From Pseudovibrio ascidiaceicola (lineage in GTDB: Bacteria; Pseudomonadota; Alphaproteobacteria; Rhizobiales; Stappiaceae), in the NCBI RefSeq assembly GCF_900114245.1, contig NZ_FOSK01000009.1, positions 213,219-277,218 of the forward strand: a stretch of DNA of 64,000 bases, given 5' to 3'. Shown here piece after piece: positions 1 through 8,628 of the stretch; position 1 is the first letter of the stretch; each line of letters opens with the position of its first letter. Under the pieces are notes generated by a model. That model was not told where the DNA came from. It saw only the letters and a program-made list of their open reading frames with translations, and searched no databases. A program made the translations under genes and the position numbers.

Positions 1-956
1 CGCGCTTCGATCTCTTTCAGAAGCTGAGGGTTTTTTCGTCCGCCACCGCAGGCTACCAAGCGAGCCGGGTGCTTTGGTAGCATGTCCAGCCCTTTGCCGA
101 CTGCGCTTGCTGAAAATGCAGTGAGCGTTGCTGCGCCGTCTTGCAGAGAAAGGTCGGTTGCCATGTCTTTTGTGAAGCTGTTGCGGTCGAGGGATTTGGG
201 GAAGGCTTCGGTGAGATAGGGGTGTTCGAGAAGCGTTTTGAGGCGGTCTTCGTCGACTTGTCCGCTGGCTGCGATGAGGCCGTCGCGGTCCATGTCACCG
301 CGATTATGGGAGCTAATCCAATCGTTTATGGGTGCATTGGCCGGGCCGGTGTCGAAGGCGATGAGGGTGTTATGCCCATCCCACCATGAGATGTTGCCGA
401 CGCCGCCCAGGTTCAGGATGGCGGTATCCGTTGGATCGTCAGAGAGGCCAGCGCTTCTCAAGAGGGCCTGATGGTAGATGGCTGCGAGGGGTGCGCCTTG
501 TCCACCTGCTTTTATGTCCTGCGTTCTGAAGTCGTAAATCACTGGAATGTCGAGCATATCAGCGATGATCTGACCGTCACCTAGCTGACGGGTTGCACCT
601 TTCTGGCCACCTTTCGGTGCCCGGTGCAAGACGGTTTGGCCGTGAAAACCGATCAACGCAATATTTTGCGTTGAAATGGAGTTTTTTGAAAGGAAATGTG
701 AAATCGCACGGGCCTGACCTTCGCTCAATGCCTTTTCTGCCCGGGCGAAGATTTCTGGTTCTTCGGAGGCAAAGTTCCACTCCTGAGCGGCAGCCATTGC
801 TTCCGCGATCAGCTGGTTGGTCTCAGGGGGATAACTTGCCAGTGTATAAGGGCCGAACTCTTCGATGGTTTGTCCATCGGTTTTCAGCATGGCGATGTCG
901 ACGTTGCCGTCCATTACCGTTCCGGTCATCAGACCGATGCACCATTGTGCCGCCAT
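1..956 (-). CDS. anmK: Anhydro-N-acetylmuramic acid kinase, 3' end cut by the window edge
   Basis: AnmK phosphorylates and opens 1,6-anhydro-MurNAc released during peptidoglycan turnover, giving MurNAc-6-phosphate for cell-wall recycling in the cytoplasm. The reading frame starts [20 protein letters not shown], matching the family's nucleotide-binding start (GLMSGTSxDG). Further family blocks follow: [18 protein letters not shown], a [17 protein letters not shown] block, [10 protein letters not shown] and [13 protein letters not shown]. About 318 residues are present of the usual 365-370, so the last ~50 lie outside the window. The ATG at 956 has a GGGGGA ribosome site just upstream. It is transcribed away from the ompW-like gene. 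Identification is firm. Confidence 0.93.
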   Translation of the reverse strand, partial: MAAQWCIGLMTGTVMDGNVDIAMLKTDGQTIEEFGPYTLASYPPETNQLIAEAMAAAQEWNFASEEPEIFARAEKALSEGQARAISHFLSKNSISTQNIALIGFHGQTVLHRAPKGGQKGATRQLGDGQIIADMLDIPVIYDFRTQDIKAGGQGAPLAAIYHQALLRSAGLSDDPTDTAILNLGGVGNISWWDGHNTLIAFDTGPANAPINDWISSHNRGDMDRDGLIAASGQVDEDRLKTLLEHPYLTEAFPKSLDRNSFTKDMATDLSLQDGAATLTAFSASAVGKGLDMLPKHPARLVACGGGRKNPQLLKEIEA

Positions 957-1422
957 TTATTCCCCCACTCACAAAACCCGGTAGACTTAAACCTGAAGAG
1001 ACTTCGGTTGGAACCTGATGTTGCAAGGAAGGGTGTGTGCCTTGTGGATCGGCCTGCGCGAAGTCTTAACTTCATAGCTGCTTCTGGTCGTGGTGACAAA
1101 CGCTGGAACGATGGAGGGTTGTGTGTTTTCAGCTGGAGATTGTGGTCATCGGAGATATCGCCAAGCGTTCTACGTATCAAACCTAGTGATGGGTTGAGGT
1201 CATGGAAACGTACTTGATCTTGTCGCACTCCAACGAATATGTTAGTTTTTATGCGGAAAATGTCTATTTGAAATCAACATTTCACATTCTTTATCCGGCA
1301 AAATTACTATTATAAATAGTACTTATATTATCAATGCTGGTTTGATGCACCTCAATGCTCACGTGCCCCGCTCTCAATAATTGGAATAAGTGTAAAATTC
1401 TCTTATTCAACTGGAGGTGGAG
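957..1422. other. Intergenic region between anmK and the ompW-like gene
   Basis: About 466 bp separate two divergently transcribed genes. Several overlapping frames are open, but none has a good ribosome site or recognisable protein, so I read the stretch as non-coding. The part nearest the porin (about 1300-1345) is AT-rich and holds TATAAT-like hexamers that could serve as its promoter. No tRNA, riboswitch or terminator was recognised. Confidence 0.4.
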
Positions 1423-2115
1423 ATGAGTTTGAAAAGGGTGATGGGCCTGATGGTCACTGCTGCGATGGTGGTGCCTGCCGGGCAGGTTTTGGCAGCGGAT
1501 ATGCCTGTGCCACAGGAAGATATCATGGCTGCGGCTGCATCTGAAAAGAGCCCTTGGCAGATCCGTGTGCGCGCTTTGGGTGTGGTTCCGATGGATGAGG
1601 GACATGTCAACGGTGTCTCAGGGTCTGATCTGTCATACTCGAGTACAGTGGTTCCAGAGTTGGACATCACCTATTACTTCACTGACAATATTGCAGCTGA
1701 GTTGGTTTTGGGCACTACTTGGTCAGATGTTGATGGTGATGGTAGCCTTCCAGGCATAGGTGTAAGTGACGTTGGGGAGACTTGGATCCTCCCACCAACG
1801 CTTACTTTGCAATACCACTTCACCAATTTTGGCGCTTTCAAGCCTTATATTGGTGCAGGTATTAACTACACGATTTTCTATAATCAAGACGATGGAAAAG
1901 ACTCCAAGAAACTTGATATAGAAAACACGTTTGGTGCAGCTCTACAGGTTGGTTTCGACTACATGGTTGACGACCATTGGGGCGTGAACTTTGACGTTAA
2001 AAAATTGTTCCTTGAAGCAGACTACGATGCAACGTTGAATAACGACGCAAAAGTTTCGGGTACCGCTGAACTTAACCCTTGGCTGATTGGTGCTGGTGTT
2101 ACCTATCGCTTCTAA
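1423..2115 (+). CDS. OmpW-family outer membrane beta-barrel protein
   Basis: A small eight-stranded barrel of the OmpW family, expected in the outer membrane; the family is linked to passage of small hydrophobic molecules and stress responses. The protein opens with a signal peptide (MSLKRVMGLMVTAAMVV, cleavage near VLA-ADMP). It then shows the OmpW pattern: SPWQIRVRALGVVP, alternating strands such as LDITYYFTDNIAAELVLG and LTLQYHF, a FKPYIGAGINYT block, and a terminal aromatic in VTYRF. The frame also contains a GTG at 1417, but GGAGG at 1413-1417 is placed for the ATG at 1423, which I chose. It is monocistronic, with its own terminator downstream. Confidence 0.88.
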   Translation: MSLKRVMGLMVTAAMVVPAGQVLAADMPVPQEDIMAAAASEKSPWQIRVRALGVVPMDEGHVNGVSGSDLSYSSTVVPELDITYYFTDNIAAELVLGTTWSDVDGDGSLPGIGVSDVGETWILPPTLTLQYHFTNFGAFKPYIGAGINYTIFYNQDDGKDSKKLDIENTFGAALQVGFDYMVDDHWGVNFDVKKLFLEADYDATLNNDAKVSGTAELNPWLIGAGVTYRF

Positions 2116-2139
2116 GGCTTCATAGCTGTATTAAAAGTT

Positions 2140-2175
2140 AGGCTTGGATGTGTGAGCACCCAAGCCTTTTGTTTT
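2140..2175 (+). terminator. Rho-independent terminator after the ompW-like gene
   Basis: An 8-bp stem, AGGCTTGG (2140-2147) with CCAAGCCT (2160-2167), is followed by TTTTGTTTT. It lies 25 bp past the porin stop and between convergent genes. Confidence 0.8.
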
Positions 2176-2191
2176 GCGTGATGCCAAGCTT

Positions 2192-3280
2192 TTAGGCGGT
2201 TTCCAGCGCCTTTTCGGTGTTCACCCGTACCGCCTGACCTTCTGCATCGAAGAAGTGGGTGAGGGCAGGGTCAAAGGCGAGGCCGACTGTGTCGCCCGCT
2301 TTGTAGTGTTCCAGACCTGACAGTCTCACAAGGACGGTTCCCAAGTTCTCAGCGGCAACGTAGATGAACAGATCTGCACCAAGGTATTCGACGTGTTCCA
2401 CCGTTCCGGTCATTGCGGCGTCAGCAGAAGACACCACGCTGATATGTTCTGGGCGGATGCCCAGTTTTATGGGAGTGCCTTCGTTTTGTGTGAAGGGGGA
2501 CGGTTGTTCAGAGTGTCCGGCCAACGAGAACGTGTCTTTGCCAAACTCAACGGGCAGGATGTTCATCTTTGGTGAGCCGATGAACTGAGCCACGAACAGG
2601 TTGTTTGGGCGTTCATAGAGGTCGCGAGGCGAGCCGACCTGCTCGATGCGGCCAGACTGCAGAACCACGATCTTGTCTGCCAACGTCATTGCTTCCACCT
2701 GATCGTGGGTTACGTAGATCATGGTGGCATCCAAATTGCGGTGTAGTTTTGCAATCTCGAAACGCATCTCAACGCGCAGTGCTGCATCAAGGTTAGAGAG
2801 TGGCTCGTCAAACAAGAAAGCTGCTGGATCGCGAACGATGGACCGGCCAATGGCAACGCGTTGTCGCTGACCACCAGACAAGGCTTTCGGGCGGCGATCG
2901 AGATACTCCTCCAGCTGAAGGACCGCGGCTGCCTTGTTGACCTTGGCTTCTATCTCGGATTTTGGCGCGCCAGCGGTTTTCAGTGCAAAGCCCATGTTTT
3001 CCCGCACGCTCATATGCGGGTAGAGTGCATAGCTTTGGAACACCATGGAGAGCCCGCGCCCTGACGGTGGCAGAGCAGTGACGTCCTTGCCGTCAATGTG
3101 TACACTGCCGCGGCTGGCTTCTTCCAGACCGGAGATCACCCGCAAGAGGGTGGACTTGCCGCAGCCAGAGGGACCAACAAAGATGACGAACTCACCGGGA
3201 TTGATCTCAAGATCAATCCCTTTGATGACCTGAAGATCACCAAACCATTTTTCGACACCCTCAAGGCGAATAGCTCCCAT
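2192..3280 (-). CDS. Carbohydrate ABC transporter ATPase (MalK/UgpC type)
   Basis: The ATP-hydrolysing subunit that would energise the two permeases encoded upstream. It is a 362-residue MalK-type protein. The N-terminal nucleotide-binding domain has the Walker A GPSGCGKST (about residues 36-44), Q-loop VFQSYALYPHM, signature LSGGQRQRVAIGR, Walker B FLFDEPLSNLD and switch MIYVTHDQVEAMTLAD. A C-terminal TOBE/regulatory region follows (IKLGIRPEHI). It is the last gene of the LacI-led operon, 14 bp after the hydrolase. Family assignment is certain; the sugar is not, and the neighbouring hydrolase is the best guide. Confidence 0.93.
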   Translation of the reverse strand: MGAIRLEGVEKWFGDLQVIKGIDLEINPGEFVIFVGPSGCGKSTLLRVISGLEEASRGSVHIDGKDVTALPPSGRGLSMVFQSYALYPHMSVRENMGFALKTAGAPKSEIEAKVNKAAAVLQLEEYLDRRPKALSGGQRQRVAIGRSIVRDPAAFLFDEPLSNLDAALRVEMRFEIAKLHRNLDATMIYVTHDQVEAMTLADKIVVLQSGRIEQVGSPRDLYERPNNLFVAQFIGSPKMNILPVEFGKDTFSLAGHSEQPSPFTQNEGTPIKLGIRPEHISVVSSADAAMTGTVEHVEYLGADLFIYVAAENLGTVLVRLSGLEHYKAGDTVGLAFDPALTHFFDAEGQAVRVNTEKALETA

Positions 3281-3294
3281 TCTTCCGTTCCTCC

Positions 3295-4581
3295 TCAGGC
3301 TGCTTTAGCGGTCAGGCTTGGTGTGGCCCATGTGAGCCAGATAGCGGATGTCCATGAGAAGGAGTTGCCGCCAGCACCTTCACCCGTGATTGGATCAAAG
3401 TATTCCGCAAAATCACTCTTTTCGATCAGTGCAACGGTGTCTGTGCGCAGGCGCTCAGCCCGGGCTGTATCGCCCATATCTGCAAACCCAGTTGCGATAA
3501 GGTAGTTGATGATGCCCCAGACCGGACCACGCCAGTAGCGCATGCTTTCAAACAGTGGATGATCCGGATCGTAGCTTGGCATGGTGTAGTTGACCTTTGC
3601 TGCGATACGATCGAAATGCGCTTGTGTTGGATTGATGTACTTTTCTTCGCGAATGCCTGCATATGGTGCGAGGAATGAGGCACTAGAGATGCCATCTCCC
3701 AAAACATCGTTGCGCAAGTCGTAGGTGCAGAAGGCTTGCTTCTCTTCGTTCCAGAGTTTTGCGATGCCTTTTTCTGTTAGGGCAATCCATCCCTTCAGTT
3801 CTTCTGCTGCGTCTGTCTCGCCCAGCGCTTCTGCCATGGCCAGTAGGTCACGATCTGCGCGTAGCAGAATGAAGGTGTTGCCTGGGTCTGCGACGAAGAA
3901 TGGACACTGGTCTGCTACAATTTTTGGATCCCAATTGTTGTCGCGGCCAAACTTCACAATTGCCAGATAGCGGTCGTAGTCGATTTTCTTTGGACGCATC
4001 TCCGGATTGACGTGTGAGGTGTCCTTGCGGGTGTAGTCGCCGATTTCGGAGATATCGACGTGACTTGCTGCGTTGTCCCAGTCTGGCAGATTATCGCGAC
4101 CAGATTCCCATGGGTGCATGATGGCAATCACGCCGTGACCTTCCGGATCGCGGTAGGTGTGGTACCAGCGGTGCCAAGCCAGCAGTTTAGGGAAAAGGGT
4201 TTTGATTTTCTCTATGCCTGCTTCCGTGTTGTCTTGCTCAAACAAGCGGCGGACAACGGTTGCTGCCACTGGTGGCTGGGAGTGGCCGGAGGTTGGGATC
4301 TTCGGATTTGTGGTTCCCCAGACGGACGGACCTGGGAAGTAACTTGGGTCATCCTTGCGGAAGATGATGTGTGGGACCATGCCGTCATCCCACTGACCTT
4401 CGAAGAGCAGTTCGATCTCTTCCCAGGCCCGTTCCATGTTGAATGTGGCAAAGCCGAGGGCGACGAAGGCGCTGTCCCAATTCCATTGGTAAGGGTAGAG
4501 GCCTTTGGTTGGGATGGTGTAGCCGCCCAGATCATTTTCCTTAAGGATGGAAATGGCCTGATTGTCGAGTTGTGCGGACAT
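3295..4581 (-). CDS. GH63-like (MGH1-like) glycoside hydrolase
   Basis: A 428-residue cytoplasmic (alpha/alpha)6-barrel hydrolase with no signal peptide. It resembles the GH63-like group that includes mannosylglycerate and glucosylglycerate hydrolases. Marks seen: an early YPYQWNWDSAF block, WDDGMVPHIIF, HPWESGRDN with the likely catalytic acid Asp163, SMRYWRGPVWGIINY, and near the end EYFDPITGEGAGG followed by FSWTSA, whose Glu would be the base. It sits between the permease and ATPase genes, so it probably cleaves the imported compound. Inference: the substrate is a small alpha-glycoside such as a glycosylglycerate or glucosyl-glycerol solute. A trehalase or glucosidase-like role cannot be excluded. 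Confidence 0.8.
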   Translation of the reverse strand: MSAQLDNQAISILKENDLGGYTIPTKGLYPYQWNWDSAFVALGFATFNMERAWEEIELLFEGQWDDGMVPHIIFRKDDPSYFPGPSVWGTTNPKIPTSGHSQPPVAATVVRRLFEQDNTEAGIEKIKTLFPKLLAWHRWYHTYRDPEGHGVIAIMHPWESGRDNLPDWDNAASHVDISEIGDYTRKDTSHVNPEMRPKKIDYDRYLAIVKFGRDNNWDPKIVADQCPFFVADPGNTFILLRADRDLLAMAEALGETDAAEELKGWIALTEKGIAKLWNEEKQAFCTYDLRNDVLGDGISSASFLAPYAGIREEKYINPTQAHFDRIAAKVNYTMPSYDPDHPLFESMRYWRGPVWGIINYLIATGFADMGDTARAERLRTDTVALIEKSDFAEYFDPITGEGAGGNSFSWTSAIWLTWATPSLTAKAA

Positions 4582-4620
4582 AGTAGATACTCCGATGTTT
4601 TTTCTTTTTGACAGTGCCGC

Positions 4621-5850
4621 TTAGCCTTTGACGCTGCCTGCTGTGAGGCCCTGAACGAGAAAACGTTCGAACCACAGGAAGATGCCAAGAACAGGGACTG
4701 TTGCGATGACCGCACCGGCCATCAGGTGTTGACGTGGGACTTCAGAGGAATTGAGAGACACGACACCGCGAGAGAGGGTGAAGATGTCTGGATCATCCAG
4801 GAACATGAAGGCGAAGAGGAACTCGTTCCACGCGATCATGAAGACGTAAAGAGATACAGAGGCCAGCGCTGGTAAGGATAGCGGCAGAGTGATCTTGAGG
4901 ATCACGCCCAGACGGCTGAGACCATCCATCAGACCCGCTTCTTCCAGCTCTGCAGGCAGGCCTTTGAAGTAGCCTTGCAGCATGTAGAGGGCAACCGGAA
5001 TGGTGGTTGCTGGATAAACGATGAGCAGGCCAGTCAATGAGTTGCGCAGGCCCAACTGAGAGAAAACGGCGTAAAGCGGGATCACCAATACGATTGCAGG
5101 CACCATGTATATGAGCAGTACGGAGCGGGACATCCAGGAGCGACCCGGAAAGTTCAGGCGGGAGACGGCGTAAGCTCCCGGGACTGAGAACAGCAGGGTC
5201 AGGATGACGGTGGCCACTGAGACAATGGCGGAAACTGTCAGATAGGTGCCGAAGTTGAACTGAGTGAACAGCTCCACGTAAGAACGGAACATGCCTGACA
5301 GACCGCCGGAGAGGTCGATGGATAAATCCAGTGGGTTGCCGAGCAGTTGCTGCTGGCTCTTCAGGCTGGTCATGACCATGACATAGAACGGCAGGGCGAC
5401 CATAACGGTGAAGATGACAAAACCGACACCCTTGGCCACACGCAGGAAGACGACTTCCTTCTCGTATCGCGTGAGAGTGCCTTTCGGTGTGTCTGCCATT
5501 GTCTGGCGATTGGACCAGAAGGTTATGGCCACGAAGGAGACCAGTGCGAGGAGCTGCCAGAGAGGTTCGACAGAAAGCGGCAAAGCAAATGGAGCGCCGA
5601 AGGTTGCTGCCAGCAGGGCCAGCAGGATGATAACGGCAGGGGCATATTTTTGCCCGGCGCTTGCGGCCTTTCCATCCCAGAGATGGGTGAAGAGTGCGCC
5701 CAGCGCGGAGGCGAGGACAGCAGCACCCACTTGCGGGATGGCGAGCTCTCCAGTGATGAGTGTCAGGGTGACACCAATCACGATCATGGCCAGAAAGCCC
5801 CAGACGGCGCCGCTTAAGGCGGAAAGAACGTAGCTGTTTAGCAATCTCAT
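4621..5850 (-). CDS. Carbohydrate ABC permease (MalG type) with N-terminal membrane extension
   Basis: The second membrane subunit of the sugar importer. The last ~280 residues are a normal MalG-like permease: six helices, start FVIFTVMVALPFYVMVMTSLK, and the coupling (EAA) loop LPAELEEAGLMDGLSRLGVI. The first ~120 residues are extra and contain roughly four hydrophobic segments (for example AVWGFLAMIVIGVTLTLI and YAPAVIILLALLAATFGAPF), making the protein 409 residues against a usual ~280. Its ATG overlaps the stop of the preceding permease (ATGA), so translation is probably coupled. The extension has no function I recognise. Confidence 0.9.
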   Translation of the reverse strand: MRLLNSYVLSALSGAVWGFLAMIVIGVTLTLITGELAIPQVGAAVLASALGALFTHLWDGKAASAGQKYAPAVIILLALLAATFGAPFALPLSVEPLWQLLALVSFVAITFWSNRQTMADTPKGTLTRYEKEVVFLRVAKGVGFVIFTVMVALPFYVMVMTSLKSQQQLLGNPLDLSIDLSGGLSGMFRSYVELFTQFNFGTYLTVSAIVSVATVILTLLFSVPGAYAVSRLNFPGRSWMSRSVLLIYMVPAIVLVIPLYAVFSQLGLRNSLTGLLIVYPATTIPVALYMLQGYFKGLPAELEEAGLMDGLSRLGVILKITLPLSLPALASVSLYVFMIAWNEFLFAFMFLDDPDIFTLSRGVVSLNSSEVPRQHLMAGAVIATVPVLGIFLWFERFLVQGLTAGSVKG

Positions 5851-7178
5851 AGCCCTTCCTCCTTGGTGGAGAAGCGGATGAACAAGGTGGCGAAGGTGAC
5901 AAGAACAACAAAGACGACCACAGCAACGGCAGCCCCGACTCCCAGATTGGAGAGGGCGAAGCCTTGCTCGTACACATCCACAGTCAAGGTGCGTGTTCCG
6001 GCATTGCCGCCAGTGAGCAGGAAGATGTCGTCGAACTTGTTGAAGGTCCAGATGAAGCGCAGCAGGAAGAGGACTGACAAGATGCCCATGAGTTGCGGCA
6101 GGGAGATGTACCAGAACTGCTGCATTGGAGTAGCGCCGTCCATTTCGGCTGCTTCATAGATGTCGGTTGAAACGGATTGCATGCGGGCCAGAATGAAGAG
6201 GAAGGACAGCGGGAAATAACGCCATGCTTCAAACGCGATGACTGTTGAGAGCGCCAGAGGGAACTCGAAGGAGGTTCCGAACAGGTGCAGGTCCACTGCG
6301 CGCTGGCCGAAGAAGTTTACCGGTTCTGCGAGAACACCCATTTTGGTGAGCAGGGCGTTCAGGGTTCCGGAGAACGGATCCAGCAGCACGACCCAGGTGA
6401 AGGCGACGGCGATCACCGGAGACACGTAGGGGAACAGGAAGAGCCCGCGCAGAATGCCTCTGCCCTTGAAGGAGGTGTTGAGGAGCTGTGCTGCAAACAG
6501 GCCGAGGACCAGCGCACCCGCTGTGCCGAAAATGGTGTAGTAGAACGTTACACGCAAAACGCTCCAGAACTCGTCACTGTCGAACACACGGCGGAAGTTT
6601 TCGAGTGTAAAGGTGCCGTTGGTGAGCACACTGTCTGCGTCGCCATAGGAGACTGGTTTGCTGGCTTTTTCAGGTTTTCTCAGGCCAAGGTATTCGTCGG
6701 AGACCGTGCCTGAAATGACCAGCTTTTCACGGGCCTTGCCCTCAAGCGTACCAAGGTCGCACTGGATATCAATACCTTTGAGAGAGCAGGCGTCCGGCAA
6801 TTGCTGTGCGGTGAAACCGGGTGGGAGGATGTCGGTAAAACCTGCGTTTGCGATGGAGTTTTTCTGGGAGGAATTCCTGACGCGGTACTCCAGTGTTGCC
6901 GGATCGCCTGCCTGCTTTGGTTTGCCTTTGACGCGCTCGTTGATGAGGACTTTTGGAGCACGTAGATCGCCCAGCTCCACGGGTTTGAAGCTGATCCAGA
7001 AGTTTGCGACCAGGGGGCCGAGAACAATTGCGAGGATGATCAGAAACGTGGGCGCCAGCATGGTGTAGGCAAGGCGTGCTTCCCGCTTTTGCATGGGGCC
7101 TGCGCCTTTGGGCGGTTGGCTTATGCTTTCACCTGCTGTGGTCACGGATTTTCCGGCCTGATCGGCTATGGCGCTCAT
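5847..7178 (-). CDS. Carbohydrate ABC permease (MalF type) with a DUF11-like periplasmic insert
   Basis: The first membrane subunit of the importer, 443 residues. TM1 (about residues 38-62, ending VANFWISF) is followed by a ~90-residue segment that interrupts the usual permease. It reads LEYRVRN..., FTDILPPGFTAQQLPDACSL, ...IQCDLGTLEGKAREKL, the pattern of a DUF11-type beta-sandwich with two cysteines (131 and 140). The permease resumes with NFRRVFDSDEFWSVLRVTF and has the coupling loop DIYEAAEMDGATPMQQFWYI. Sequence order predicts that the insert faces the periplasm, where it could touch the binding protein. MalF of E. coli also has a periplasmic loop domain, but between TM3 and TM4. Confidence 0.9.
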   Translation of the reverse strand: MSAIADQAGKSVTTAGESISQPPKGAGPMQKREARLAYTMLAPTFLIILAIVLGPLVANFWISFKPVELGDLRAPKVLINERVKGKPKQAGDPATLEYRVRNSSQKNSIANAGFTDILPPGFTAQQLPDACSLKGIDIQCDLGTLEGKAREKLVISGTVSDEYLGLRKPEKASKPVSYGDADSVLTNGTFTLENFRRVFDSDEFWSVLRVTFYYTIFGTAGALVLGLFAAQLLNTSFKGRGILRGLFLFPYVSPVIAVAFTWVVLLDPFSGTLNALLTKMGVLAEPVNFFGQRAVDLHLFGTSFEFPLALSTVIAFEAWRYFPLSFLFILARMQSVSTDIYEAAEMDGATPMQQFWYISLPQLMGILSVLFLLRFIWTFNKFDDIFLLTGGNAGTRTLTVDVYEQGFALSNLGVGAAVAVVVFVVLVTFATLFIRFSTKEEGL

Positions 7179-7221
7179 TGCGCTGTGCTCCTGATATCAC
7201 TTTGGGGTTTGGTGGATTGAG

Positions 7222-7248
7222 AGCCCGCAGACCTGAGGCCTGCGGGCT
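7222..7248 (-). other. Intercistronic hairpin between binding protein and permease genes
   Basis: AGCCCGCAG (7222-7230) pairs with CTGCGGGCT (7240-7248), giving a 9-bp GC-rich stem without a following T run. It lies in the 89-bp gap after the binding-protein stop. Such structures commonly protect the upstream mRNA so the binding protein is made in excess; that role is inferred here. Confidence 0.55.
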
Positions 7249-7267
7249 GGGATCACGGCGTCAGGCC

Positions 7268-8617
7268 TTACTTGATCTTGGCAAGTTCCTGATTGATCTT
7301 GGCGACCGCTTCTTCCGCAGAGAGTTCGTCATCAATGAACTCGCGGGTGTAACGGTTGATTGCCATGGAGTTCAGGATCTTGGATGCAAGACTAAGCTGG
7401 CCTTCCTTCACCCCCCAACGGCTCGCCGTGTCCAGACCCTCTACAATCTGAGTGATTGTCTCAGCCGGGTAGAGCTCTGTGAGCGGTGCTTTGCGATCCA
7501 CGCCCACTGGCAGGGTTGCCCAGCCTTTGATGAAGGCTTCTTTGTCTTCCGCATTGCCGCGGCGAACAGGGAACTTGCCTTCTGGTGCTATGGACAAGGT
7601 CGCCATGTAGCCTTCGCTCATGGAGTATTCCACGAACTGCTGCGCAGCTTCGGTGTCAGCATCGTTGGTGATGGAGAAGTAGCGGATGTCGCCCCATGCT
7701 GCGCCGGCCTTGTTGGATGGACCGGACAGAGTGGTTACAACGCCGGTTTTGCCTGCCAGTTCCTTGGAGGTTGGGTCGTCGTTGATGGTTGGCGGTGCGC
7801 TGTCACGCAGACCAGCCAGCTCGTCCAGAATGAACGGAGACCAGATGATCATGGCTGCTTTGCCAGCGAAGTAGAGTTCGCGAGACTGTTTCCAGTAAAG
7901 GTCGCCCGGAGGAGATGCCTTTGCCAGGGCCTTATAGAAGGTCAGTGCTTCCGCAAGTTTCTTCTCGTCAAAGCCTTTGAAGCCGTCTTTATCGACCGGA
8001 GTTGCGCCATTCGCCAGAAGCACATGTTCCAGAAGCTGGCTCATGAAGCTTTCGTCGATCTTTGTTGCGGCAACAAAACCGAACTGCTCTGGCGGGTTGT
8101 GCAGTTTTTCAAGGGCTGCAAGGATGGAGGCGTATGTGTTCGGTGCTTCAAGGCCAGCCGCATCAAACAGGTCTTTGCGGTAGACGATCATCTGGGTCCA
8201 GCCATCAACCGGAACAGCTGCGTAGCCATCTGGCAAAGCTGCCATGTTCAGAGCGCCGGATGCGAAGGTGCTTTCTTCCAGATCCTCGATGACTTCGGTT
8301 GCTGCATCGGTGTCGATGATGCCGGCCTCTGCCCATGGCAGAACGTGGATCAACGGATGGTAGATGACATCAGGCAGGTCGCCAGCTGCATAAGCTGCAG
8401 TTGCACGGGTGCCCATGTCTTTCTCAGTTACCGGAATAACATTGACTTCAATGCCAGTTTCTTCAGTAAACGCCTTTGCCATTGCCTCCTGCTTGGCAAG
8501 ACGTGCTGGCTGCTCTTCTGTGGTCCAGAAGCGCAGTGCTTCTGCCTGTGCAGCACTCATTGCAAATGCAAGTGTGCCAACAAGGGCAGTTGTCCTTAGA
8601 ATGTTCCTCCCGAACAT
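7268..8617 (-). CDS. Periplasmic sugar-binding protein of an ABC importer
   Basis: The extracytoplasmic solute receptor (family 1) for the importer. An N-terminal signal peptide (MFGRNILRTTALVGTLAFAMSAAQA) precedes a mature region beginning EALRFWTTEEQPARL. It contains typical family-1 stretches such as AYAAGDLPDVIYHPL, GYAAVPVDGWTQMIVYRKDLFDAAG and KAAMIIWSPF. The frame also opens at 8629, but GGAGG sits 5 bp before the ATG at 8617, so I used that start. It follows the lacI-type regulator by 11 bp and precedes the permeases. The ligand is unknown; the operon points to a small alpha-glycoside. Confidence 0.92.
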   Translation of the reverse strand: MFGRNILRTTALVGTLAFAMSAAQAEALRFWTTEEQPARLAKQEAMAKAFTEETGIEVNVIPVTEKDMGTRATAAYAAGDLPDVIYHPLIHVLPWAEAGIIDTDAATEVIEDLEESTFASGALNMAALPDGYAAVPVDGWTQMIVYRKDLFDAAGLEAPNTYASILAALEKLHNPPEQFGFVAATKIDESFMSQLLEHVLLANGATPVDKDGFKGFDEKKLAEALTFYKALAKASPPGDLYWKQSRELYFAGKAAMIIWSPFILDELAGLRDSAPPTINDDPTSKELAGKTGVVTTLSGPSNKAGAAWGDIRYFSITNDADTEAAQQFVEYSMSEGYMATLSIAPEGKFPVRRGNAEDKEAFIKGWATLPVGVDRKAPLTELYPAETITQIVEGLDTASRWGVKEGQLSLASKILNSMAINRYTREFIDDELSAEEAVAKINQELAKIK

Positions 8618-8628
8618 AATTTCCTCCA

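Noticed and set aside
870..1217. Open frames on both strands between anmK and the ompW-like gene
   Set aside because: No ribosome site, low-complexity basic composition and no recognisable domain; divergent promoters explain the gap better.
5347..5817. Long plus-strand frames across the permease genes
   Set aside because: They run antisense to well-supported permease genes and read as His/Asp/Gly-rich shadow translation.
7076..8599. A 507-codon plus-strand frame antisense to the binding-protein gene
   Set aside because: Cys/Phe-rich shadow of a clear minus-strand gene that has a signal peptide and ribosome site.
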